Shown: piece by piece, positions 42,426-52,604 of the stretch
Layout: the number at the start of each line of letters is the position of its first letter
Numbering within the stretch: position 1 is the first letter of the stretch
From: Exilibacterium sp.
Lineage (GTDB): Bacteria > Pseudomonadota > Gammaproteobacteria > Pseudomonadales > Cellvibrionaceae
Assembly: GCA_028280195.1 (NCBI GenBank)
Contig: JANQMH010000005.1
Span: 97,027 to 161,026 of the forward strand
DNA length: 64,000 nt
Reading direction: 5' to 3'
Translations under genes and position numbers: made by a program
Notes under the pieces: model-generated
What the model saw: only the letters and a program-made list of their open reading frames with translations
The model's database searches: none
Told to the model about the DNA's origin: nothing

Positions 42426-43675
42426 TAGTCCTCCTGCAGCAGGTGTTCGCCGCGCACCAGGTCTTCGAACTGCTCGCGCGCGCGCGCCAGGTGAACGCGG
42501 TCGCCGTCGACCAGGATCTCAGCGGCGCGGCCGCGGCTGTTGTAGTTGGAACTCATGACAAAGCCGTAGGCGCCGGCCGACATAATGGCCACGCAGTCGC
42601 CGGCCTGCAGGCACAGGCGGCGCTGCTTGGCGAGAAAATCGGCGCTTTCACACACCGGGCCGACCAGGTCCCAGGTTTCGGCCTCACCGGCGCGTGTTGC
42701 CAGCGGCCACACGTCCTGCCAGGCCTGATACAGTGCCGGGCGGATATTGTCGTTCATGGCGGCATCGACAATGGCGAAATTGCGCTGCGGGCCGGGCTTC
42801 AGGTAAGTCACGCGGGTCAGCAGCACACCGGTATTGGCGGCGATGGAGCGGCCGGGTTCGAAGATCAGCTCCAGCCTGCGGTTGCCGAGGCGGGCCTTTA
42901 CCGCCTGCATATAGGCGGCGGGGCTGGGCGGTTGTTCATCCTCATAGGTAACCCCCAGACCGCCGCCCAAATCCAGGTGCCGCAGTTCGATGCCATCCCC
43001 GGCGAGGCGGTCTACTAACAGCAGAATACGGTCCAGAGCATCCAGAAACGGTGCCAGGCTGGTCAGCTGTGAACCGATATGGCAGTCGACACCAATGATC
43101 TCCACGCCGGGCAATTGCTGCGCGCGCCGGTAAACGCTGTGGGCCTGATCGATGTCGATGCCGAATTTGTTTTCCCGCAGACCGGTGGAGATATAGGGAT
43201 GGGTGTTGGCGTCCACGTCCGGGTTGACACGCAGCGAGACCGGGGCGCTGCAGCCCTGGCCGGCGGCCACCTGCGCCAGTGTCTCCAACTCGGCGGCGGA
43301 CTCGACATTGAAGCAGTGCACGCCTGCGCGCAGGGCCTCGGCCATTTCCCCGGCACTTTTGCCCACGCCGGAAAAAACCACTCTGGCGGGATCGGCGCCG
43401 GCCATCAGTACCCGCCTGAGTTCGCCGCCGGAAACGATATCGAAGCCCGCGCCGAGCCCGGCCAGCACCTGCAGCAGCGCCAGGTTGGAATTGGCCTTGA
43501 CCGCGTAGCAGATCATGCCCGGGTGATCGCCCAGCCCCTCGGCATAGGCCCGGTAGTGGCGGCTGAGGGCGGCGCGGCTGTAGACGTAAGCGGGTGTACC
43601 CCAATCCTGCGCTATCTGCCGTAGCGGCGTATCCTCGACGTAAAGCTCGCCGTTGCGGTAGTTGAAGTCTTGCAT
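42425..43675 (-). CDS. lysA: Diaminopimelate decarboxylase
   Basis: PLP enzyme forming L-lysine from meso-diaminopimelate. 416 residues. The PLP lysine is Lys60 in YAVKANSN. Other features are GCDIV-like [15 protein letters not shown], the phosphate-binding [15 protein letters not shown] and GPVCESAD near the C-terminus. ATG 43675 (MQDFNYRNG) matches homologues; an in-frame ATG at 43732 would add 19 unsupported residues. Pathway neighbours dapF and lptM (as in Pseudomonas and E. coli dapF regions) support it. Confidence 0.96.
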   Translation of the reverse strand: MQDFNYRNGELYVEDTPLRQIAQDWGTPAYVYSRAALSRHYRAYAEGLGDHPGMICYAVKANSNLALLQVLAGLGAGFDIVSGGELRRVLMAGADPARVVFSGVGKSAGEMAEALRAGVHCFNVESAAELETLAQVAAGQGCSAPVSLRVNPDVDANTHPYISTGLRENKFGIDIDQAHSVYRRAQQLPGVEIIGVDCHIGSQLTSLAPFLDALDRILLLVDRLAGDGIELRHLDLGGGLGVTYEDEQPPSPAAYMQAVKARLGNRRLELIFEPGRSIAANTGVLLTRVTYLKPGPQRNFAIVDAAMNDNIRPALYQAWQDVWPLATRAGEAETWDLVGPVCESADFLAKQRRLCLQAGDCVAIMSAGAYGFVMSSNYNSRGRAAEILVDGDRVHLARAREQFEDLVRGEHLLQED

Positions 43676-43780
43676 GCGGTTCTCGTTATCGTTGCTATCA
43701 GTATCAGCTGGCAGTATCAGCTGGGTATTCATCAGTGGCTGGTGTTGGCAGGGGGGTAGTCGGGCTCCGCAGTGCCGGCG

Positions 43781-43933
43781 TCAGGTGCCGGCGCTGGAAG
43801 ACTCCTCCTTCTCTTCCTCGTTGGGCTGCGGCAGATACAGCGGGCCTTTCTGACCGCAGCCGACCAGCCCCAGCAGTAACAGGGAGGTCAACAGCAAGAG
43901 GGCGATCTTTGCCGGTAGAAGCGGACGACTCAT
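43781..43933 (-). CDS. lptM: LptM (YifL) family small lipoprotein
   Basis: A 50-residue lipoprotein. It has a hydrophobic leader, lipobox LVGC and the family signature CGQKGPLYLP directly after it, then an acidic tail. LptM stabilises the disulfide-linked LptD translocon for lipopolysaccharide in E. coli. ATG 43933 is chosen since the leader starts there, with AGGGG upstream. Its place before lysA is conserved. Confidence 0.9.
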   Translation of the reverse strand: MSRPLLPAKIALLLLTSLLLLGLVGCGQKGPLYLPQPNEEEKEESSSAGT

Positions 43934-44045
43934 GGTATTTGTACCCCTGGCGGGCCGGTGGTCAAAGCAGGCAAGTATACCGGCTGGCGCGAGTGTCAGG
44001 CAATTGTCGTCAAAGGGCGCAGCGGCGGTTCGCACCGCGCCGCGC

Positions 44046-46919
44046 TCAGTGCGCCTGCAGTGACAGGTTCAGTTGCGCTTCCAGATCGGCTTTGATGCGC
44101 AGGTAGTGGCTGATCTGCAGGGCGCCCTCCGGCGCCAGCTGCCGGCGGCACTGTGACAGGTCCAGGTCGGTGATATAGCAGGGGTAGCGCTCGGCATTGC
44201 GCCGGTGCGAGAGAATGTACTGGGCCACCGCGTCGAACAGGTTCTCGCCGAAGTCCAGTTCGGTAAACTCCTGCTCGTCACAGTAGATGCTGTAGCAGAT
44301 TTCACCGACATAGTTGATATCGGCGATCACCTGAATATTGAAAAAGTGCAGTTTGTTGATATTGGTATCGACACTGCGCCGCTCGCAGTGGGTAATCCCT
44401 TTGGGGCCGGGCATCAGCTCGTAAAAATCGATCGGGTAGATGCCGAAGCCCTCCTGCAGCAGATCCGACTCCACGCTCTGGCGGTCGATGACCGCGCGGA
44501 TAAAGCGGTGCAGCGGCCGCAGCAGGGTCTGGTGGTCGAGAAAGGGCGCGCGCATGCGCAGCATCGAGCCGCGTTCGTCGACGACATAGATGTCCGCCTC
44601 GAACTCCGACAGCTGCCAGTAGAATATCTGGATGGCGGTGTCGTTGGCGATATCGGCGATCACACTGATGGGGTGGCCGCGCAGGGCATAGCGGTCGACC
44701 ATCAGCGGGCTGTAGCTGGCCTGGGCCTGGCCGAGGTGTTCCAGCAGGCCCTCATTGTCGTGCAGGTGACTGATATGGGGCTGGTTGTCGCGAAACTGCA
44801 GGCTGTAATAGTCGCCCGACATTTCAAACAGGTAGCGGGTGCAGGGCGGCCTGGTGCCGCTGAAGAAACACGCTGCCACATCGCGAAACAGCTCTTCGAC
44901 CCGCTGGCTGATGGCGACTGCGCGGTTGGCATTGAGGCAGCGGATGCTCAACTGTGGCAGCGGCCGATTGGCATCCGGCGGCGTCAGGCGCAGGTAGTGC
45001 AGCAGGCAGTTGAGCAGGGCGTGACCGCCGAAGTGCTGGGTGCTGACTTCGTTCCAGGAGTTCAGCGTCAGCAGGTCGATGCTGCATACCAGGCTTTCGC
45101 GCAGGCCGCTGAAGCCGAGCGGGTCGACATGGTCGCTGAGGCGGTGGATGCCCTGCTGATGCAGGTGGTGGTGCGGATCGGTGCCGACATTGATCAGCAG
45201 CAGCAGTGACAGCGCCTGCGCCTGTTGCTGGAAACTTTCGTGCGGCACCGGCCGCAGCGGCAGCGGCAGCCAGCGCTGCACCGCCGCCAGGGTCTGTTTC
45301 AGGGTGACCGAGGACAGGGCATTCATCGACGAGGACACTTCACAGCGGCTCTGTTGGGTCAGTACACCGTTGCAGTGGCACCAGGTGATCAGTTCCACCA
45401 GGTCGCGGCTCTGTTTGACGATGCGCGCCGGTCGCGAGGGAGTGTCGGACGGCGCCTGGGCGTAGGCGGTCCACACCTTGCTCATTCTGAAGCTGCCGCT
45501 GACCTCACGCTGTTCCTCGATGATGGTGACGAAGGGCTCGCTCAGATCCTCGGAAATATGCGGGTTGATCCACTCGATTTTACCGGCCTTGCGCTCGAAA
45601 GCGGCGTGCAGCTTGCGGCCGAGGATATTCAGCTCTTCGGCGCTGATGGCGGCGTTGATATGGGTCTGGCGGGCGAAATCCACCAGAAAGCGGTAGCTGT
45701 TGGTAAACTCGTTGACCAGCAGCTGGCGCTCGTCGATCACCTGCTGCGCCTTCCAGTGGGGCCGCGCGTCGAGCAGGTAGAGCTGTTCCTTGTCCCAGCC
45801 CCACTCTTCGACCAGATTCTCCAGCAGCAGTCGCTGCCAGGACTTGCTGCGGCCGGTGGGCGGCTTGGTCAGCGGCTTGTTGACCTTGAAATAGAAGCAG
45901 CGGCGCAGCAGCTCCAGGCGCTTGTGTTCGCCGCGAGACAGCAGGTAGTCCTGCAGGCGCCGGTATACCATCACGTAGGGGTCGAGTTCGTTGACATCGG
46001 TGCTGCCGTCGTAGAGCAGTTGTTTGAAGGCCAGCGACAGCGGCGAGATATTCGGATACTCGGCGGCGTAGCACTCCAGCAGCATCAGCTTCAATACCGA
46101 TTTATAGGGTGACTCGATACCTTTATAGAGTTGCCATACCCCGGCGCCGATAAACTCGCCGCCGGGAATGGTGGCCATGCCGCCGAAGTCGAGCACATCG
46201 CCGGCGCGGACAAAGCGCTTGCTCAGCAGGATATCGGTATAGTCGCCGTAGTCGCGTTCGCGGCCGCTGGGGGTGAGCCACCACAGCGGTACGCGGCCGG
46301 CGATCAGCAGGGCGGTGCGATAGAACTCATCGAGCAGTAGGTAGTGCTGGGCGCTGCCGCTGCCCTCGCTGTCGAGACTGGCGAGCTGGCCGTGCTTGAA
46401 GCGCTCGCAGTCCATCAGAAAGAAATGGGCTTCCAGGCCCAGCTCTGCCGCCCAGCGGCTCAAATGACTGCACTTGTGATCGAGATCGGACAGTGCCTGG
46501 GCCGCCAGTCCCGGCTGGTGGCAGACCCAGATATCCAGGTCGCTGCTTTCACTGTGGGCGACAGTGCCGACGCTGCCCATAATGAACAGGGCGAATATCT
46601 GGCTCTCGGCGTGCGGATCGCGCGGCGGGTGAAAGCTGCGCGCCAGGGTCTGGGCGCGGCGCAAATCCTCTTTCGACAGGGTATAACCGCAGACGCCACA
46701 GGGTGTCTGGTGGGAGACATAGCCGGGCAGCATGGGGTGGTTGGTGTGAAACAGCAGCGGCAGCAGGTCGAGAAAAATCTGCTGGCGCTCGGCCAGGGCC
46801 GAACGGGTGCGCTGAATACGTTCCTGGTTAAGCTGCAAAAAGCGCTGTTTGACAAGGCTCAGATGCTTGCGGTCGAGGCCTTCGTCGATGGATTCTGTAG
46901 AAATTTTTTGCAGCTGCAT
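44046..46919 (-). CDS. cyaA: Class I adenylate cyclase
   Basis: Makes cAMP for Crp/Vfr signalling. About 957 residues. The N-terminal catalytic nucleotidyltransferase domain (about 1-480) carries GSVGTVAHSESSDLDIWVC with the metal-binding Asp pair, then LGLEAHFFLMDCERF, YLLLDEFYRTA and WQLYKGIESPYKSVLKL. The C-terminal half is the regulatory region. ATG 46919 (MQLQKIS) is preferred; ATG 46934 adds five residues but lies upstream of a TATAAT that may be the promoter. Length and order agree with Pseudomonas CyaA. Confidence 0.94.
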   Translation of the reverse strand: MQLQKISTESIDEGLDRKHLSLVKQRFLQLNQERIQRTRSALAERQQIFLDLLPLLFHTNHPMLPGYVSHQTPCGVCGYTLSKEDLRRAQTLARSFHPPRDPHAESQIFALFIMGSVGTVAHSESSDLDIWVCHQPGLAAQALSDLDHKCSHLSRWAAELGLEAHFFLMDCERFKHGQLASLDSEGSGSAQHYLLLDEFYRTALLIAGRVPLWWLTPSGRERDYGDYTDILLSKRFVRAGDVLDFGGMATIPGGEFIGAGVWQLYKGIESPYKSVLKLMLLECYAAEYPNISPLSLAFKQLLYDGSTDVNELDPYVMVYRRLQDYLLSRGEHKRLELLRRCFYFKVNKPLTKPPTGRSKSWQRLLLENLVEEWGWDKEQLYLLDARPHWKAQQVIDERQLLVNEFTNSYRFLVDFARQTHINAAISAEELNILGRKLHAAFERKAGKIEWINPHISEDLSEPFVTIIEEQREVSGSFRMSKVWTAYAQAPSDTPSRPARIVKQSRDLVELITWCHCNGVLTQQSRCEVSSSMNALSSVTLKQTLAAVQRWLPLPLRPVPHESFQQQAQALSLLLLINVGTDPHHHLHQQGIHRLSDHVDPLGFSGLRESLVCSIDLLTLNSWNEVSTQHFGGHALLNCLLHYLRLTPPDANRPLPQLSIRCLNANRAVAISQRVEELFRDVAACFFSGTRPPCTRYLFEMSGDYYSLQFRDNQPHISHLHDNEGLLEHLGQAQASYSPLMVDRYALRGHPISVIADIANDTAIQIFYWQLSEFEADIYVVDERGSMLRMRAPFLDHQTLLRPLHRFIRAVIDRQSVESDLLQEGFGIYPIDFYELMPGPKGITHCERRSVDTNINKLHFFNIQVIADINYVGEICYSIYCDEQEFTELDFGENLFDAVAQYILSHRRNAERYPCYITDLDLSQCRRQLAPEGALQISHYLRIKADLEAQLNLSLQAH

Positions 46920-47046
46920 AGTCAAATTATACATCCGGGCGTGAGCCGCGCTTGAAACCGATAATTATCAATTTGTGCAATTGCCAAATTTTTAAGTATG
47001 AGCCCGGGTTTTTCCGCCGTCAATTTTTTGCCGCAAACAAGTTCCT

Positions 47047-47078
47047 GGCACGATCGGGGTCCGACCCCGCACCGTGCC
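47047..47078 (-). terminator. Strong hairpin after argH
   Basis: GGCACG..CGGGGTC pairs with GACCCCG..CGTGCC in a 32-base stem-loop 27 bases beyond the argH stop. An A-rich stretch (a T-run on the minus strand would be TTTTTT) is not directly adjacent, so it may be a factor-dependent or processing hairpin. Confidence 0.55.
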
Positions 47079-47104
47079 GCTCGACGCTGGACCTCGTCAA
47101 GGTG

Positions 47105-48526
47105 CTATTGCCTGCCGATGGCGTCGAGGCGCTGCTTTGCCCGCGCTACCGCCGCTCTGACCTGGTCCGGGGCGGTGCCGCCGATATGGTTGCGGGCCGC
47201 CACCGAGCCCTCCAGGGTCAGCACATCGAATACGTCCTGTTCGATGATAGTGGAGAAACTTTGCAGTTCCTCGAGGCTCATCTGCGGCAGGTCCTTGTTT
47301 TTCTCTATCCCGTAAGCAACTGATTTGCCGACAATTTCATGGGCGTCGCGAAAGGCCACGCCGCGGCCCACCAGGTAGTCGGCCAGGTCGGTGGCGGTGG
47401 AGAAGCCACGTCTGGCGGCAGCGTACATATTGGCTTTTTTCGCAGTTATCGACGGTACCATATCGGCAAAGGCGCGCAGGCTGTCGCGCAGCGTATCGAT
47501 GGTGTCGAACAGCGGTTCCTTGTCCTCCTGGTTGTCCTTGTTGTAGGCCAGGGGCTGTGACTTCATCAGTGTCAGCAGGCTGATCAGGTGGCCGTTGACG
47601 CGACCGGTTTTGCCCCTTACCAGCTCCGGCACATCGGGGTTTTTCTTTTGCGGCATTATCGAGGAGCCGGTGCAGAAACGGTCCGGCAGGTCGATAAAGT
47701 CAAACTGCGCCGAGGTCCACAGCACCAGCTCCTCACTGGCGCGTGACAGGTGCGTCATGACCAGCGCTGCACAGGCGCAGAATTCGATGGCGAAGTCGCG
47801 GTCGCTGACCGAATCGAGGGAGTTTTCCGTCACCGTGTCAAAACCCAGCAGCTCGGCGCTGTAGTTGCGATCGATGGGATAGCTGGTGCCCGCCAGCGCC
47901 GCCGCCCCCAGTGGCATCTGGTTGACCCGCCGGCGGCAGTCGGCCAGGCGCCCGGCATCGCGGTAGAGCATTTCGAACCAGGCCAGTAGGTGGTGGCCGA
48001 AGGTCACCGGCTGCGCGGTCTGCAGATGGGTGAAGCCCGGCATGATAGTGGCGGCCTCGCGCTCGGCCAGGCCCAGCAGCCCCTGCATCAGGCGCCGCAG
48101 CTCGGCGGCGATTGCGTCCATTTCATCGCGCAGATAGAGCCTGATATCGGTGGCTACCTGGTCGTTGCGCGAGCGGCCGGTGTGCAGTTTCTTACCGGTG
48201 GTGCCAATGCGCTCGGTAAGGGCCGCTTCGATATTCATATGCACGTCTTCGAGGCTTACCGACCAGTCGAAACGGCCGGCCTCGATATCGCGACCGATAG
48301 CCTCCAGGCCGCTGACGATTTGCCCGCGCTCGGCGTCGCTGAGCACACCGCTGCGGGCGAGCATGGTGGCGTGAGCGATGGAGCCTTTGATATCGTGGTG
48401 ATAGAGGCGCTGGTCAAAGCCCACCGAGGCAGTAAAGCGCTCGACGAAGGCGTCTGTGGCCTCGGAAAAGCGCCCGCCCCAGGGTTTCGAGGACGGGGTG
48501 TCCTGACTCGGTTTATCCTGACTCAT
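47105..48526 (-). CDS. argH: Argininosuccinate lyase
   Basis: Splits argininosuccinate into arginine and fumarate. 473 residues. Family signatures: WGGRFSE near the N-terminus, [38 protein letters not shown] and the catalytic loop [15 protein letters not shown] 48526 gives the usual N-terminus; the frame is open for 97 more codons upstream without support. It is divergent from algZ, the arrangement found in Pseudomonas. Confidence 0.97.
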   Translation of the reverse strand: MSQDKPSQDTPSSKPWGGRFSEATDAFVERFTASVGFDQRLYHHDIKGSIAHATMLARSGVLSDAERGQIVSGLEAIGRDIEAGRFDWSVSLEDVHMNIEAALTERIGTTGKKLHTGRSRNDQVATDIRLYLRDEMDAIAAELRRLMQGLLGLAEREAATIMPGFTHLQTAQPVTFGHHLLAWFEMLYRDAGRLADCRRRVNQMPLGAAALAGTSYPIDRNYSAELLGFDTVTENSLDSVSDRDFAIEFCACAALVMTHLSRASEELVLWTSAQFDFIDLPDRFCTGSSIMPQKKNPDVPELVRGKTGRVNGHLISLLTLMKSQPLAYNKDNQEDKEPLFDTIDTLRDSLRAFADMVPSITAKKANMYAAARRGFSTATDLADYLVGRGVAFRDAHEIVGKSVAYGIEKNKDLPQMSLEELQSFSTIIEQDVFDVLTLEGSVAARNHIGGTAPDQVRAAVARAKQRLDAIGRQ

Positions 48527-48877
48527 GGGTAGTTGTCCGCAGTATTGGCTAAGATTGTCTAAAGAAATAACTAAAATAGTCGCTTGCAACAGTAATCGCT
48601 TGAAATACCGGCGATCGGAAAAATAGTGATCAGAAATATAGTTAGCCGTGCCGAACAGAAGTAGAATCATGCGGGTCCGGCGCCGGCAGCGCATTATAGC
48701 CCAGCCTCGGTGGATGTTCGATCTCGGGCTACAATGTTTAGCAGCTGTTGCATAACTCCCGGCCGTAGTGAGGCGAGTGATAAATAGCGCCGCCGCAGTA
48801 GGTCGAGAGTTATGCAACAGCTGCTAGACGGTTTAATCTGGCGGCGCAATCTAACCGGGCTTTAAGCTCGCAGGCGG
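48527..48877. other. Divergent argH/algZ control region
   Basis: A 351-base stretch between divergent genes. It contains the large inverted repeat at 48739-48826 and no gene. No convincing -10/-35 pair stands out for algZ; argH transcription probably starts in the AT-rich part near 48570-48650. Confidence 0.4.
48739..48826. repeat. Perfect 20-bp inverted repeat, REPIN/MITE-like
   Basis: TAGCAGCTGTTGCATAACTC (48739-48758) is exactly inverted as GAGTTATGCAACAGCTGCTA (48807-48826) around 48 bases. The same arm, with one change, stands alone at 6789-6810. There is no coding capacity. Confidence 0.75.
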
Positions 48878-49963
48878 TTGCGATGCACACCGCACACAGA
48901 TCAGAAAGGAGTTGCCGCTATTTCCCCGACCGCCACCCGCAAACAGGCGCCGCAGAGCACACCACCCGGGGATTTTCTGCCCGATCTGTGCACCTTGCAG
49001 GCGGTGTTTGCCCTGGTGCTGGTAGGTGAGCTGCTGGCTTTTGCGCTGGTGCTGGCCGATGCCGGGCTGCGGCAGTTCGACTGGGTGCAGCTGGGTACAG
49101 TGTCTTTTCTGGTGCAGTGGATCGTGCTCAGCAGTGCCGCGCTGCTGTGCCCGCTGCGGCCGCTGCTGCGCCGGCACTCGCCGCTGCTTGCCGGCAGCCT
49201 CAGCTATGGTCTGGTATTGCTGGTCACGCTGGTGTTTACCGCCGTCGGCCAGTGGCTGCTGCCCGGCGCCGGGGCGGATTGGTGGTCGCTGTTGGATGCG
49301 CTGCTGCTGGCGGCCATTTTTGCCGGCATCGTATTGCGCTATTTCTATATCCAGCAGCAGTTGCACAACCGCCAGCGCTCCGAGCTGGATGCGCGCATAC
49401 AGGCCCTGCAGTCGCGCATCAGGCCGCATTTTCTGTTTAACAGTATGAACAGTATTGCCAGTTTGATCGAGACCGACCCGCAAACGGCGGAAAAGGTGGT
49501 AGAGGATTTATCCGACCTGTTTCGCGCCAGTCTGGCCGAACCCGCCCTGGTGCCCGTTGCCCATGAACTGCAACTCTGCCGACAATATGTCTGTATTGAG
49601 CAACTGCGCCTGGGTCCGCGCCTGTCACTGGATTGGCAGATCGGCGACTATCCGGCGCAGGCGCGTATCCCCAGTTTGCTGTTGCAGCCGTTGTTGGAAA
49701 ACGCCATCTATCATGGCATCCAGCCCATACCCGAGGGGGGGTGTATCGCGGTGTACTTGTCGGTGCTGGACAATCGGCTTAACCTCGAAGTGCGCAACCC
49801 GCTGCCGGCAACGACAACACCTCCCCGGGATAAACCGGGCAACCGCGTGGCGCTGGAGAATATCCGCCACCGGCTGGCATTGCACTTTGGCCCGTCGGCA
49901 AGCTGCGTGGCCGAGCAACGCGGTAGGCATTTCGTTACCGCTATCAGTTACCCGCTCGGCTAA
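48878..49963 (+). CDS. algZ: LytS/AlgZ-type sensor histidine kinase
   Basis: Membrane sensor of the AlgZ/AlgR system. N-terminal region with four or more membrane segments (about residues 40-145 by this start). His-kinase domain with phosphoacceptor His in RPHFLFNSMNSIASLIE and the ATPase N-box LLLQPLLENAIYHGI, G-boxes GNRVALENIRHRL. It is the HisKA_7TM-less, PF06580 type. The coordinate given is the longest frame (TTG 48878). A good AAAGGAG at 48905-48911 instead points to an ATT codon at 48920, which would give an N-terminus like Pseudomonas AlgZ. Confidence 0.88.
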   Translation: MRCTPHTDQKGVAAISPTATRKQAPQSTPPGDFLPDLCTLQAVFALVLVGELLAFALVLADAGLRQFDWVQLGTVSFLVQWIVLSSAALLCPLRPLLRRHSPLLAGSLSYGLVLLVTLVFTAVGQWLLPGAGADWWSLLDALLLAAIFAGIVLRYFYIQQQLHNRQRSELDARIQALQSRIRPHFLFNSMNSIASLIETDPQTAEKVVEDLSDLFRASLAEPALVPVAHELQLCRQYVCIEQLRLGPRLSLDWQIGDYPAQARIPSLLLQPLLENAIYHGIQPIPEGGCIAVYLSVLDNRLNLEVRNPLPATTTPPRDKPGNRVALENIRHRLALHFGPSASCVAEQRGRHFVTAISYPLG

Positions 49964-50035
49964 TGCGGCGTTTGCAGGGCGCTTAATGTGAGTTTGTTCT
50001 GAGGTTGTCGAAAAAACTTGAGGTACACTTAGGCG

Positions 50036-50770
50036 ATGGATGTTCTGATTGTTGACGACGAGCCGCTGGCGCGGGACAGGCTCACGCGCATGGTGGAAAA
50101 AATCGACCACTGCCGAGTGGTGGCACAGGTGGATACAGCTGCCGGGGCCCTGCACGCGGTGCGCCAACACGACCCGGATGTGGTGCTGCTGGATGTGCGC
50201 ATGCCGGGCGCTGACGGGCTCAGCGCGGCCAGTGGCATCGCCGAACTGGAGGACCCCCCGGCGATTATATTCTGCACGGCCTATGACGAGTACGCAGTGG
50301 ATGCGTTCGGTACCGAGGCGGTCGGCTATCTGCTGAAGCCGGTCAAGCAGTCGCAACTGGAGGCGGCCCTCGGCAAGACGCAGAAACTCAACAAGGTGCA
50401 ATTGGCGGCGCTGTCGGAGCGCCAGCCGGTGCGGCAGCAGAGATCCCACATCAGCGCCAAAACCCGCCGCGGCGTGGAGCTGATTCCGCTGCACGATGTG
50501 CGCTTCTTCATTGCCGATCACAAGTATGTCACGGTGCATCATGTCGGTGGCGAAACCCTGATTGACGATACCCTCAAAGATCTCGAGGGCGAGTTTGGCA
50601 ACCAGTTCGTGCGCGTGCACCGCAATGCGCTGGTGGCGGTTCGCCATATAGAAGGCATGGAGAGGGCCAGCCAGGGCCACTACCAGATTCGCCTCAGAGA
50701 CATCGAGGAAAAGCCCATTGTCAGCCGCCGCCACGTCGCCAAACTGCGCGAACTCATGACACAAATCTAG
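50036..50770 (+). CDS. algR: LytTR response regulator AlgR
   Basis: Cognate regulator of AlgZ. 244 residues. Receiver domain (1-115) with DDE near residue 7, acceptor Asp in [10 protein letters not shown] and Lys in YLLKPV. LytTR DNA-binding domain (about 140-244: [32 protein letters not shown]). In Pseudomonas AlgR controls alginate, type IV pili and virulence. It lies directly between algZ and hemC as there, which strengthens the assignment. Confidence 0.94.
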   Translation: MDVLIVDDEPLARDRLTRMVEKIDHCRVVAQVDTAAGALHAVRQHDPDVVLLDVRMPGADGLSAASGIAELEDPPAIIFCTAYDEYAVDAFGTEAVGYLLKPVKQSQLEAALGKTQKLNKVQLAALSERQPVRQQRSHISAKTRRGVELIPLHDVRFFIADHKYVTVHHVGGETLIDDTLKDLEGEFGNQFVRVHRNALVAVRHIEGMERASQGHYQIRLRDIEEKPIVSRRHVAKLRELMTQI

Positions 50771-50828
50771 TCTGGCTCCAACTCTGTTATCATTGCTCCC
50801 TGTGGGATTATTGAGGAACCGGAGTCAC

Positions 50829-51764
50829 ATGTCGAAGCCCCTGCGCATCGCCACTCGCAAGAGTGCTCTGGCACTCTGGCAGGCGGAGTACGTGAAAACT
50901 GAATTGCTGCGGCATCACCGCGATCTGGCGGTGGAACTGGTGCCGCTGGTCAGTCGCGGCGACAAGCTGCTGGATGTGCCGCTGGCCAAGGTCGGCGGCA
51001 AGGGCCTGTTCGTGAAGGAACTGGAACAGGCGCTGCTGCAGGGGGGCGCCGATATCGCCGTGCACTCCATGAAAGACGTGCCGATGATGTTCCCGCCCGG
51101 CCTCGATCTGGCGGTGATCTGTGAACGTGAAGATCCACGCGACGCCTTTGTCAGCGGGCGCTTTGACAGTATTGACGCGCTGCCCGCCGGCAGTGTGGTG
51201 GGTACGTCCAGTCTGCGGCGCCAGTGCCAGCTGTTGCAGCAGCGGTCGGATCTGCAGGTGAAATTTCTGCGCGGCAATGTCAACACCCGCCTGCGCAAGC
51301 TCGACGAAGGCGACTACGACGCCATTATTCTGGCCGCCGCGGGTTTGATCCGGCTGGGCTTTGCCGAGCGCATTCGCGCCTTTATCGCCCCGGAAGTCAG
51401 TCTGCCCGCCGCTGGTCAGGGCGCGGTGGGTATCGAGTGCCGCACTGACGACACCGCCACCCGGGAACTGCTGCAGCCGCTGCACCACCGCCGCTCCGCC
51501 GAGCAGGTGCTGGCCGAACGCGCCATGAACCGCAGACTCGAGGGCGGCTGTCAGGTGCCGATCGGCTGTTTTGCACGGCATCGGGGTGAAGACTTGTGGC
51601 TGCGCGGGTTGGTGGGCAGCCCGGCCGGCGATCGCATTCTCAGCGATGAAGTGCGCGGCCCGGCGAGTCGGGCCGAGGCCCTGGGCGTGAGTCTGGCCGA
51701 ACGCTTGCTGGCGGCCGGCGCCGGCGATATCCTGGCGGCCGTTTACCGCGACGGCGGGCAATGA
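50829..51764 (+). CDS. hemC: Hydroxymethylbilane synthase (porphobilinogen deaminase)
   Basis: Joins four porphobilinogens in haem synthesis. 311 residues. Features: [68 protein letters not shown], and the cofactor-binding Cys in EGGCQVPIG (about residue 240). GGAG lies 5 bases before ATG 50829. Its stop overlaps the hemD start. Confidence 0.97.
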   Translation: MSKPLRIATRKSALALWQAEYVKTELLRHHRDLAVELVPLVSRGDKLLDVPLAKVGGKGLFVKELEQALLQGGADIAVHSMKDVPMMFPPGLDLAVICEREDPRDAFVSGRFDSIDALPAGSVVGTSSLRRQCQLLQQRSDLQVKFLRGNVNTRLRKLDEGDYDAIILAAAGLIRLGFAERIRAFIAPEVSLPAAGQGAVGIECRTDDTATRELLQPLHHRRSAEQVLAERAMNRRLEGGCQVPIGCFARHRGEDLWLRGLVGSPAGDRILSDEVRGPASRAEALGVSLAERLLAAGAGDILAAVYRDGGQ

Positions 51765-52579
51765 CGCCGGTATCCGCGGCCGGCAGCGGTGCCCTCGGCG
51801 GGCTGCGGGTCTGTATTACCCGGCCGCAGGCACAACAGCGCAGCTGGCGCCGGGCGCTGGAGGCGGCGGGTGCGGCCACCCTGTCGCTGCCGCTGCTGTC
51901 GATAGAGCCGCTGCGTGACAGCGCGGCGCTAAACCGGCTCAAAGCGCTGATAATGGATCTGGACCACTACCAGATCGGTATTTTCGTCAGCCGCAATGCG
52001 GTGCAGCAGGCCCTCTACTGGATCGATCAGTACTGGCCGCAGGCGCCGCTCGGCATCGACTATTTTGCCGTCGGCGAAGCCACCGCGCGGGCTCTGCTCG
52101 AAGACGGCGTCGTCGCCCACAGCGCCCAGCAGGCGATGAACAGTGAGGCGCTGCTGGCGCTGCCGGCGCTGCAGCGGGTCGCCGGCAGCAAGGTGGTAAT
52201 TTTTCGCGGCCTCGGCGGTCGCACCCTGCTGGCGGAAAAGTTGCGGGCGCGGGGCGCGCAGGTGAGCTATTGTGAACTCTATCGGCGCTGCCTGCCGGAG
52301 GCGGCGGCGGCACAGCTGTCGCACTCCGACCTGGGCGCTGCGGCCGGGGATATGATCAGTGTGCACAGCGGTGAGACGCTGCTCAACCTCGACCGCGTGA
52401 TTACCGCGACCGGCCGCCCGCAGTTGCGCCGGCTGCCGCTGCTGGTGCCGGGGCAGCGGGTGGCGGCGCTGGGTAGAGAGAAGGGTTTTGCCGAACTGAT
52501 CAGTGCCGAGAATGCCACCGATGCGGCGATGCTGAGTGCACTGGCGGCCTGGCAGGCGCAGCGCGCCAATGTCGATTAA
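51761..52579 (+). CDS. hemD: Uroporphyrinogen-III synthase
   Basis: Cyclises hydroxymethylbilane to uroporphyrinogen III. 272 residues in two Rossmann-like domains. The family is poorly conserved, but [38 protein letters not shown] and [32 protein letters not shown] fit. The ATG overlaps the hemC stop (ATGA). Position between hemC and hemX confirms it. Confidence 0.94.
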   Translation: MTPVSAAGSGALGGLRVCITRPQAQQRSWRRALEAAGAATLSLPLLSIEPLRDSAALNRLKALIMDLDHYQIGIFVSRNAVQQALYWIDQYWPQAPLGIDYFAVGEATARALLEDGVVAHSAQQAMNSEALLALPALQRVAGSKVVIFRGLGGRTLLAEKLRARGAQVSYCELYRRCLPEAAAAQLSHSDLGAAAGDMISVHSGETLLNLDRVITATGRPQLRRLPLLVPGQRVAALGREKGFAELISAENATDAAMLSALAAWQAQRANVD

Positions 52580-52604
52580 GCAGCAGCGATAATAAGGAAA
52601 CGAT

